Part shown: in pieces, positions 39,813 to 45,881 of the stretch | How positions within the stretch are numbered: the stretch's first letter is position 1 | Layout: each line of letters starts with the position of its first letter | Source of the DNA: an uncultured bacterium | Lineage (GTDB): Bacteria > Bacillota > Clostridia > Oscillospirales > Oscillospiraceae | DNA length: 45,881 nucleotides | Direction: 5' to 3' | Assembly: GCA_948469375.1 (NCBI GenBank) | Contig: CAOKLO010000026.1 | Coordinates: 1-45,881 of the forward strand | Translations under genes and position numbers: made by a program | Notes under the pieces: model-generated | The model's input: only the letters and a program-made list of their open reading frames with translations | The model's database searches: none | Told to the model about the DNA's origin: nothing

Positions 39813-41297
39813 ATGCACAGGATTGGATTTGACAACCAGCGCTACGTAGACACACAGTCCGCCCGCATCCGGGAGCGCATCGCCCAGTTCGGCGGCAAGC
39901 TGTACCTGGAATTCGGCGGCAAGCTGTTTGACGACTACCACGCCGCCCGGGTGCTGCCCGGCTTCGCCCCGGACAGCAAGATCCGCATGCTTTTAGAGCT
40001 GCGGGACAGCGCCGAAATCGTCATTGCCATCAACGCCGCCGACATCGAGCAGAACAAGGTCCGGGGCGACCTGGGCATCACCTACGGCGAGGACGTGCTG
40101 CGCCTCATTGACACCTTCCGGGGAGAGGGACTGTACGTGGGCAGCGTGGCCATCACCCGGTACGCCGCTCAGCCCTCGGCAGACGCCTTCAAGCGGCGGC
40201 TGGAGGATCTGGGCGTGAAGGTTTACCTGCACTACCCCATCTCCGGCTACCCCCACGACGTGGCGCGCATCATGTCCAGTCAGGGCTTCGGCCGCAACGA
40301 CTACATTGAGACCACCCGCCCCCTGGTGGTGGTCACCGCCCCCGGGCCCGGGTCCGGAAAGATGGCCACCTGCCTGTCCCAGCTGTATCACCACCACAGC
40401 CGGGGCGTCCGGGCGGGATACGCCAAATTCGAGACCTTCCCCATCTGGAACCTGCCCCTCAAGCACCCGGTAAACCTGGCCTATGAGGCCGCCACCGCCG
40501 ACCTGAACGACGTGAACATGATCGACCCCTTCCACCTCCAGGCCTACGGGGAGACCACTGTCAACTATAACCGGGACGTGGAGGTGTTCCCGGTGCTCCA
40601 GGCCATGTTCGAGGAGATCATGGGCGAAAGCCCCTACAAATCCCCCACGGACATGGGGGTCAACATGGTGGGCAGCTGCATTGCGGACGACGAGGCGGTG
40701 TGCGCCGCCGCCAAGCAGGAGATCATCCGGCGGTACTACTCCGCCCTGTGCGACCGCCGCCGGGGGCAGGGCAGCGACGAGATCGTCTACAAATTGGAGC
40801 TGCTGATGAAGCAGGCCCACGCGGGGCCCGAGCTGCGGCCCGTCATCGCCGCCTCCGAGGCCAAGGCGGAGGAAACCGGCGAGCCCGCCGCCGCCATCCA
40901 GCTCCCGGACGGCACAGTGGTCACGGGCAAGACGTCGGATTTGATGGGGGCCACCTCCGCCGCCCTGCTGGACGCGCTGAAAATGCTGGCGGGCATCGCT
41001 GATGAGGTACATCTCATCACCCGAGAGGCCATCGAGCCCATCCAGGCGCTGAAAACCGGACACCTGGGCAGCCGCAACCCCCGCCTGCACAGCGACGAGG
41101 TGCTCATCGCGCTGGCCATCTCCTCCGCTACCGTGCCCTTGGCCACCCGGGCCCTGGACAACCTGGACAAGCTGCGGGACTGCGAGGCCCACTCCTCCGT
41201 CATCCTCACCGCCGCCGACAGCGGGACCTATGCCAAACTGGGTCTGCGGCTGACCTGCACGTCCCGGTATCAGGGGAGCCAGCTTTATCACAAATAA
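39813..41297 (+). CDS. DUF1846 family protein
   Basis: A 494-residue protein matching the DUF1846 family, common in Clostridia and other Firmicutes. Signatures are IGFDNQRYVDTQSARIRERI at the N-terminus, INAADIEQNKVRGDLGITYG and VVTAPGPGSGKMATCLSQLY, the last with a P-loop-like GPGSGKMAT. LKHPVNLAYEAATADLNDVN follows. The glycine-rich loop suggests nucleotide binding; structures of relatives exist but no firm reaction is known to me. It is probably a single-gene unit, with the aro operon promoter starting 118 bases later. Confidence 0.9.
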   Translation: MHRIGFDNQRYVDTQSARIRERIAQFGGKLYLEFGGKLFDDYHAARVLPGFAPDSKIRMLLELRDSAEIVIAINAADIEQNKVRGDLGITYGEDVLRLIDTFRGEGLYVGSVAITRYAAQPSADAFKRRLEDLGVKVYLHYPISGYPHDVARIMSSQGFGRNDYIETTRPLVVVTAPGPGSGKMATCLSQLYHHHSRGVRAGYAKFETFPIWNLPLKHPVNLAYEAATADLNDVNMIDPFHLQAYGETTVNYNRDVEVFPVLQAMFEEIMGESPYKSPTDMGVNMVGSCIADDEAVCAAAKQEIIRRYYSALCDRRRGQGSDEIVYKLELLMKQAHAGPELRPVIAASEAKAEETGEPAAAIQLPDGTVVTGKTSDLMGATSAALLDALKMLAGIADEVHLITREAIEPIQALKTGHLGSRNPRLHSDEVLIALAISSATVPLATRALDNLDKLRDCEAHSSVILTAADSGTYAKLGLRLTCTSRYQGSQLYHK

Positions 41298-41414
41298 AGT
41301 TCCTTTGCTCTTTGGAGGCAATTACCAAAGCGGCACAAAGAAACATAAATCTTCAAATTCTTTCAAATTTAGAGGTAATTGTCCCTTCCCAGCAGGCGCC
41401 AAATAAATTTACAC

Positions 41415-41443
41415 TTGCATTTCACCCCATTAAAGTATATAAT
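41415..41443 (+). promoter_or_regulatory. Sigma-A promoter of the aro operon
   Basis: TTGCAT (41415-41420), a 17-base spacer and a perfect TATAAT (41438-41443). The transcript should start near 41450, giving a 277-base leader before aroF. Confidence 0.85.
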
Positions 41444-41461
41444 ATCTCAAGATCTCAAGTT

Positions 41462-41711
41462 CATATCACAACGGCGCTGCGCGCCTGTGATATGGGTCCC
41501 CAACCAAACTCAGCGAGGTAATCACATGACCCGTTCCGACGCCCACACCTTCATCTTTACCTTTGGCTGGACTCGATTTAACGTGTCCGGCTATTTTGGC
41601 ATGGAGAAACGCGGCGTGTGAGCGAGGGGGCCGTCAGGCGGCCCCGCCTGAATTTGTATCTTTGGGAAGCTCATGGACCGCGTATCCGCGGACCATGGGC
41701 TTCTTTATTTT
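41462..41711 (+). promoter_or_regulatory. aroF leader with attenuator hairpins
   Basis: In order: a strong 5' hairpin (CATATCACA at 41462-41470 with 41486-41494, inner GGCGC/GCGCC); a leader peptide gene (41526-41621); two mutually exclusive stems, GGGGCCG/CGGCCCC (41627-41633 with 41639-41645) and CAGGCG/CGCCTG (41635-41640 with 41645-41650). Last is an intrinsic terminator stem (41667-41682 with 41687-41702, one A-A mismatch) followed by CTTTATTTT. Ribosome stalling in the aromatic codons could decide whether RNA polymerase reads through into aroF. Confidence 0.75.
41526..41621 (+). CDS. Aromatic-rich leader peptide of the aro operon
   Basis: A 31-codon frame with a good ribosome site (GAGGT, 7 bases before the ATG). 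It has five Phe (positions 9, 11, 13, 18, 24), one Trp (15) and one Tyr (23), i.e. seven of 31 residues aromatic, beginning MTRSDAHTFIFTFGWTRF. It ends five bases before the first attenuator stem and 105 bases before aroF. This is the design of attenuation leaders such as pheL: low charged aromatic tRNA stalls the ribosome here. It is too short for routine annotation. The RNA-fold consequence is inferred. Confidence 0.8.
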   Translation: MTRSDAHTFIFTFGWTRFNVSGYFGMEKRGV

Positions 41712-41726
41712 GAGAGGAGCTTTACT

Positions 41727-42749
41727 ATGGTAATTGTCATGAAGCCCGGCGTCAGCCAGGAAACCATTCAATCCCTGATCGCCCGGCTGGAGCGGGACCA
41801 CGGCGTCACCGTGGGCATCACAAACGGCGTGGGCTGTTCCATCCTGGGCCTGGTGGGCGACACCGCCCACATCGACATGGATAAGCTGTCCCTGAACGAT
41901 GACATAGACCGGGTCATGCGGGTGCAGGAGCCCTATAAAAAAGCAAATCGCAAGTTTCACCCTGGGGACACGGTGGTGGACGTGTCCGGCGTACCCATCG
42001 GCGGCGGAGATAAGTTCACCGTCATCGCTGGGCCCTGCTCTGTGGAGAGCGAAGAGCAGATCACCGGGGTGGCCCAAGACGTGAAGGAGGCCGGGGCCGC
42101 CCTGTTGCGGGGCGGCGCGTTCAAGCCCCGCACCTCCCCCTACTCCTTCCAGGGCATGGGCACCGACGGCCTGGAACTCCTGCTGGAGGCCAAGGCTGCC
42201 ACCGGCCTGCCCATCGTGTCCGAGATCATGGCCCCGCGCTATTGCGAGCTGTTCGAGGAAAAGGTGGACCTGGTGCAGGTGGGCGCCCGGAACATGCAGA
42301 ACTTTGACCTGCTCAAGGAGGTGGGCCGGCTGTCCAAGCCCGTTCTGCTCAAGCGGGGGCTGTCCAACACCTACGAGGAGTGGATCATGTCGGCGGAGTA
42401 TATTATGGCCGCGGGCAATGAGAACGTGATTTTGTGCGAACGGGGCGTGCGCACCTTCGAGACCTACACCCGCAACACCCTGGATCTGTCCGCCATCCCG
42501 GCCATCCGGAAAATGAGCCATCTGCCCATCGTGGTGGACCCCTCCCACGCCGCCGGGATGTACTGGATGGTGGAGCCCCTGGCCATGGCCGCCGTGGCGG
42601 TGGGGGCGGACGGCCTGATGGTGGAGGTCCACAACGACCCGCCCTGCGCCAAGTGCGACGGGGCCCAGTCCCTGACGCCGGAAAAATTCCGGCACCTGAT
42701 GGGCAAACTGAATCCGCTCATTGAGCTGATGGGCCGGAAATTAGTCTGA
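41727..42749 (+). CDS. aroF: 3-deoxy-7-phosphoheptulonate synthase, AroF (type I beta)
   Basis: A 340-residue DAHP synthase, which joins PEP and erythrose 4-phosphate, the first step of the shikimate pathway. The first ~70 residues form the ferredoxin-like regulatory domain of the Thermotoga type (MVIVMKPGVSQETIQSLIAR), used for feedback by Phe/Tyr. The TIM barrel has TVIAGPCSVESEEQITGVAQ, LLRGGAFKPRTSPYSFQG, VGARNMQNFDLLKEVG and VVDPSHAAGMYW. The ATG at 41727 follows GAGAGGAG. It is first in the operon with DUF6054, aroB and aroA and sits behind an attenuator. Confidence 0.96.
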   Translation: MVIVMKPGVSQETIQSLIARLERDHGVTVGITNGVGCSILGLVGDTAHIDMDKLSLNDDIDRVMRVQEPYKKANRKFHPGDTVVDVSGVPIGGGDKFTVIAGPCSVESEEQITGVAQDVKEAGAALLRGGAFKPRTSPYSFQGMGTDGLELLLEAKAATGLPIVSEIMAPRYCELFEEKVDLVQVGARNMQNFDLLKEVGRLSKPVLLKRGLSNTYEEWIMSAEYIMAAGNENVILCERGVRTFETYTRNTLDLSAIPAIRKMSHLPIVVDPSHAAGMYWMVEPLAMAAVAVGADGLMVEVHNDPPCAKCDGAQSLTPEKFRHLMGKLNPLIELMGRKLV

Positions 42750-42770
42750 CAACAAGAAAGGAGCGTCATC

Positions 42771-43103
42771 ATGGCAAAATTGGAACGCACCCTCACCGGG
42801 GATTTTGACGACATTCTGTGGCGGCTGGACCAGGCCGTGCTGAACGGCAGCATGTCCGCCACGCTGGAGGACCAATCGGATTTCTCCATCGGTTCCGCCC
42901 AGGTGGCGGTGCGGATGTACGAGCGGTACAGCGCCCTGGGCGGCAACCGGGTGGCCATGTGCCTCACCCTGGCGGGGGAGGGGGACCGCCTCCGCCTCAC
43001 CGCCATCACCGCCGGAGGCAGTCAGGCCATGTTTTTCAAGGTGAACACCTGGGGCGAAGAGGCCTTTCTGGACACCTTAGCGGCGGTTGTGGACAAACTA
43101 TAA
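42771..43103 (+). CDS. DUF6054 family protein
   Basis: A 110-residue protein between aroF and aroB, with AAAGGAG upstream. It has alternating strands and helices (RTLTGDFDDILWRLDQAVLN, GNRVAMCLTLAGEGDRLRLT) and ends with a helix (WGEEAFLDTLAAVVDKL). It resembles small DUF6054 proteins often found beside metabolic genes in Clostridia. Its place inside the aro operon suggests a modulating role, but no function can be read from the sequence. Confidence 0.65.
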   Translation: MAKLERTLTGDFDDILWRLDQAVLNGSMSATLEDQSDFSIGSAQVAVRMYERYSALGGNRVAMCLTLAGEGDRLRLTAITAGGSQAMFFKVNTWGEEAFLDTLAAVVDKL

Positions 43104-43116
43104 GGAGGAAGCAGCG

Positions 43117-44196
43117 ATGAAAGCCCTCACCGTGGCCCTGCCGGGCCGGGAATACGACATTTTGATCCAGCGGGGCATCCTGTCTCAGGCCGGGGAGCGT
43201 CTCCGCGCCCTCCTGCCCCGGGCCTCCAAGCTAGCGGTGGTCACCGATACCAACGTGCACCCGCTCTATTTTGCCAAGCTGAAAGCCAGCCTGGAGCGTG
43301 CCGGGTTTGAGTGCTGGGGCGCGGTCATCCCCGCCGGAGAGGCCAGCAAGAACCCCGGCCTGCTCACCGAGCTGTGGGAGGACTTCATGGAATTCGGACT
43401 CACCCGCACCGACGGCGTGATTGCCCTGGGCGGCGGCGTGGTGGGGGACCTGGCGGGCTTTGCCGCCGCCACCATCCTGCGGGGGGTGGCTTTTGTCCAG
43501 ATCCCCACCACCCTGCTGGCCCAGGTGGACTCCTCCGTGGGCGGCAAGGTGGCCGTGGACCTGGACCACGGCAAAAATCTCGCCGGGGCATTCTACCAGC
43601 CCAAGCTGGTGCTCATGGACCCAGACACGCTGGACACCCTGCCCCTGCCCGTGTTCATGGAGGGGATGGCGGAGGTGGTCAAGTACGGCTGTATCTGGGA
43701 CAAGGATTTTTTCGATTTCCTCACCGCCCGCCCCTCTCGAGAGCAGTTGATGGCAGATATTGAACACATTTTGTATACCTGCTGCGATATTAAACGACAA
43801 GTAGTCGCAGAGGATGAGCTTGACACCGGATTACGGATGATCTTGAACTTCGGCCACACCCTGGGTCACGCCTATGAGCTGGCGGGACATTACACCCAGT
43901 GGAGCCACGGCGAGGCGGTGGCGGCGGGTATGTGCGCCGCCGCGCAGATCGGCCTGGGGCTGGGCGTCACGCCCCCGGACGTACCCGGGCACATTTCGGA
44001 CGCCTGCGCCGCCCTGGGCCTGCCCACTCAGATTACCTGCTCTATAAACGATTACGCCGCCGCCATCGGTTTGGACAAGAAGGGCGCGGGGGCGGATATC
44101 ACCCTCATTCTGCTGGACCGGATTGGCCATACCGTCCCCCACAAAATGCCCCGGGACCAGCTTTTACAGCAGTTGGAGTCCCTGCTGAGCCGCTGA
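43117..44196 (+). CDS. aroB: 3-dehydroquinate synthase
   Basis: AroB (359 residues) makes 3-dehydroquinate from DAHP, using NAD+ and a divalent metal. Seen are the NAD-binding GVIALGGGVVGDLAGFAAAT, QIPTTLLAQVDSSVGGKVAV, the metal ligands in EVVKYGCIWDKDFF and the NFGHTLGHAYE motif with paired histidines. The ATG at 43117 follows AGGAGG by 8 bases and lies 13 bases past the DUF6054 stop. Confidence 0.96.
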   Translation: MKALTVALPGREYDILIQRGILSQAGERLRALLPRASKLAVVTDTNVHPLYFAKLKASLERAGFECWGAVIPAGEASKNPGLLTELWEDFMEFGLTRTDGVIALGGGVVGDLAGFAAATILRGVAFVQIPTTLLAQVDSSVGGKVAVDLDHGKNLAGAFYQPKLVLMDPDTLDTLPLPVFMEGMAEVVKYGCIWDKDFFDFLTARPSREQLMADIEHILYTCCDIKRQVVAEDELDTGLRMILNFGHTLGHAYELAGHYTQWSHGEAVAAGMCAAAQIGLGLGVTPPDVPGHISDACAALGLPTQITCSINDYAAAIGLDKKGAGADITLILLDRIGHTVPHKMPRDQLLQQLESLLSR

Positions 44197-44210
44197 ATGG
44201 AGAGGATACC

Positions 44211-45533
44211 ATGAACGTCACCATAACCCCCGCAAAGCTAACCGGAGCCGTCACCCCACCGCCCTCCAAGTCCCAGGCCCACCGGGTCCTCATTGCCGCC
44301 GCCCTGGCGGACGGGGAGAGCGTCATCTCCAACGTGGCCTACTCCCAGGATATTGAGGCCACCATGGACTGTCTGGAAAACCTGGGCGCGGAGTTCGTGC
44401 GGGAGGGCTCTGCCGTCACCGTCCGGGGCATGGGAGCTAACGCCATGTCCCCCCTGCGGCGGTTGGCTTACCCCCGGCTGGACTGCGGGGAAAGCGGTTC
44501 CACTTTACGATTCCTCATTCCTGTGGCTCTGGCGGTGCGGGGCGGCGGCATTTTTTCAGGCCGGGGGCGGCTGATGGAGCGGCCCCAAAAGCCCTATTTC
44601 GACCTGTTTGACGAAAAGGGCGTCTTTCACGAGCAGAAGGACGGCGTGCTCACCGTCACAGGAATGCTCACACCGGGAATGTATCGGCTCCCCGGCAATG
44701 TGTCCTCCCAGTTTGTCACCGGACTGCTGTACGCCCTGCCCCTGCTGGACGGGGACAGCGAGATCATCCTTACCTCCCCCCTGGAGAGCTGGGCGTATGT
44801 GGATATGACGCTGGATGTGCTCAAAGCCTTCGGGGTCCAGGCCAAATGGGAGAATACCAGCACGCTTTTCATACCTGGCGGGCAGATCTATCGCCCCTGC
44901 GATATGGCCATTGAGGCCGACTGGTCCCAAGCCGCCTTCTGGTATGCCGCTCAAGCGCTGGGGAACCCGGTGACGGTGGCGGGGATGAACCAGCGCTCGA
45001 TCCAGGGCGACCGGGAATTTTTGGAGTGGGTCCGGATGGTAAAAAATGAGCCCATGAACGGGGGATTCACCGTTACCACTCCCATTTGGGGAACCCCCTT
45101 GGGGGAAGCGGCGCCCGCAAGCCAGTCCAGAGGCTGTGCCGTCTCCATCGACGCGTCCCAAAATCCCGATTTGGTCCCTCCCTTGGCCGTCATGGGGGCA
45201 CTGATGAACGGTATGCTTAACATCGAAAATGCCGCCCGCCTGCGCATCAAGGAGAGCGACCGGCTGGCCTCCGTCACGGCGGTGCTCACCGCCCTGGGCG
45301 CGTCGGTGATGGAGTGCCCGGACAGCCTGACCGTCTGCGGAAAAGACCGTCTGGCAGGCGGTGTCAAGGTGGACGGCTTCAACGACCACCGCATCGCCAT
45401 GATGGCGGCCATCGCCGCCACCCGGTGTGACAAGCCTGTCACTATTACAGGCGCTCAGTGCGTAGCCAAATCCTACCCGGATTTCTGGGCAGAATATGGG
45501 CGGCTGGGCGGAAAAATTCAAAAAACGAATTGA
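44211..45533 (+). CDS. aroA: 3-phosphoshikimate 1-carboxyvinyltransferase (EPSP synthase)
   Basis: AroA (440 residues) transfers enolpyruvate from PEP to shikimate 3-phosphate. It carries PPSKSQAHRVLIAAALADG (active-site Lys), CGESGSTLRFLIPVALAV and RLRIKESDRLASVTAVL, plus FNDHRIAMMAAIAATRC near the end. Glyphosate-class assignment cannot be made with confidence from these motifs. Its start at 44211 follows GGAGAGGA. A middle segment around 45065-45135 reads TTPIWGTPLGEAAPASQSRG, longer and less ordered than in most homologues. Confidence 0.96.
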   Translation: MNVTITPAKLTGAVTPPPSKSQAHRVLIAAALADGESVISNVAYSQDIEATMDCLENLGAEFVREGSAVTVRGMGANAMSPLRRLAYPRLDCGESGSTLRFLIPVALAVRGGGIFSGRGRLMERPQKPYFDLFDEKGVFHEQKDGVLTVTGMLTPGMYRLPGNVSSQFVTGLLYALPLLDGDSEIILTSPLESWAYVDMTLDVLKAFGVQAKWENTSTLFIPGGQIYRPCDMAIEADWSQAAFWYAAQALGNPVTVAGMNQRSIQGDREFLEWVRMVKNEPMNGGFTVTTPIWGTPLGEAAPASQSRGCAVSIDASQNPDLVPPLAVMGALMNGMLNIENAARLRIKESDRLASVTAVLTALGASVMECPDSLTVCGKDRLAGGVKVDGFNDHRIAMMAAIAATRCDKPVTITGAQCVAKSYPDFWAEYGRLGGKIQKTN

Positions 45534-45543
45534 GTGATACCAG

Positions 45544-45684
45544 ATGGACACCATAAAATTGATGCTTCCCTCTGAGGCATATCTGGACCAGGTGTGGACC
45601 TACCGGCAGGAGTGCCGGGGCGCGGACATCCGTATGTTATCAACGAAAAGTACGCGCGCGACCACCAAAGCATTTATAAAATAA
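45544..45684 (+). pseudogene. Truncated GNAT-type acetyltransferase (N-terminus only)
   Basis: A 46-codon frame starting MDTIKLMLPSEAYLDQVWTY then RQEC, the typical N-terminus of a small GNAT acetyltransferase. After about 30 residues (GADIRM) the family sequence stops and 16 unrelated residues lead to a TAA. The acetyl-CoA-binding part is absent in all frames before the window end. It may be broken by an insertion or deletion. Confidence 0.55.
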
Positions 45685-45764
45685 AACACATGCTTTTAAC
45701 ATTTTTATATTGCCTCGTCTCGTGGCCGACGCAATACTTTAATTTGCTGCCCACATCGGAAACG

Positions 45765-45807
45765 GACTAAAAGTTTCTTTTTTCGCTTCCTTTTTCTTTT
45801 CAAAGAA
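45765..45807. repeat. Dispersed TTTCTTTT...CAAAGAA repeat, copy 2
   Basis: A 43-base pyrimidine-rich unit that matches 10632-10673 with about five differences, including one extra base. It lies in a gene-free tail (45685-45881) after the broken acetyltransferase. I see no gene in the rest of that tail. Confidence 0.6.
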
Positions 45808-45881
45808 CAACCTTGATTATCTCTGCAAAGCCTTGAAATACAGGCACTTTCGCGGATATGGACAAGGAATTTACTACCGAT

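Noticed and set aside
41450-41727. T-box riboswitch upstream of aroF
   Set aside because: GGACCGCG before the terminator looks like part of a T-box core, but the full AGGGTGGNACCGCG element and the specifier stem are not there; an aromatic-rich peptide explains the leader better.
1-45881. CRISPR arrays and tRNA genes
   Set aside because: No regularly spaced direct repeats and no tRNA-like cloverleaf with GGTTCGAATCC-type arm were seen on either strand.

Overview
The window looks like chromosome from a high-GC, anaerobic, Gram-positive Clostridia member, most likely the Oscillospiraceae (Flavonifractor/Lawsonibacter-like). The grounds are a family-typical gene set, strong AGGAGG ribosome sites, very regular sigma-A promoters (TTGACA or TTGCAA, a 17-base spacer, TATAAT-like), a CIRCE element, and PBSX-type (xkd) phage genes. 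Placement below family level is inference.

Layout. 1-800: remnants of serine recombinases, a decayed mobile element. 917-10190: housekeeping and envelope genes: a HlyC/CorC-type CBS membrane protein, a glycosyltransferase with a YfhO-type membrane protein, a D,D-carboxypeptidase, MurC, and a PadR regulator with a DUF1700/DUF4097-type membrane protein. 10686-11708: an MreB-family gene. 11921-12400: no protein gene, but a strong promoter, many hairpins and a terminator-like end, so a candidate structured RNA of about 440 nt. 12466-25453: a 13-kb, 17-gene, single-strand cluster encoding what looks like a complete minimal contractile phage particle. 25564-28343: rlmH, a metallo-beta-lactamase-fold protein (YycJ/WalJ type) and murA. 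28726-33082: a CIRCE-controlled htpG and two radical SAM enzymes. 33478-35676: an AT-richer TPR membrane protein. 35966-41297: cinA, a stalk-domain/degenerate deacetylase protein, thiI and a DUF1846 protein. 41415-45533: an aromatic-amino-acid (shikimate) operon, aroF, DUF6054, aroB, aroA, with its own promoter, an aromatic-rich leader peptide and an attenuator. 45544-end: a truncated acetyltransferase and a dispersed repeat.

The main discovery candidate is the 13-kb particle cluster. It has small and large terminase, decoration protein, capsid, portal, protease, three connector proteins, sheath, tube, a tail chaperone with an apparent -1 frameshift (A_AAA_AAA), a LysM baseplate protein, hub, spike and the gp25/J/I baseplate proteins. 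It has no integrase, repressor, replication, lysis or tail-fibre gene. The slot normally holding a tape-measure gene of more than 1000 codons holds a 217-codon gene. The capsid lies upstream of the portal, the reverse of the usual order. The terminase keeps all its ATPase and nuclease residues. Together this fits a domesticated, DNA-packaging, very short-tailed contractile particle, analogous in economy to gene transfer agents. That reading is inference and untested.

Secondary points are the aroF attenuation leader, the candidate RNA beside the particle cluster, CIRCE control of htpG, and a PadR promoter with nested palindromes.
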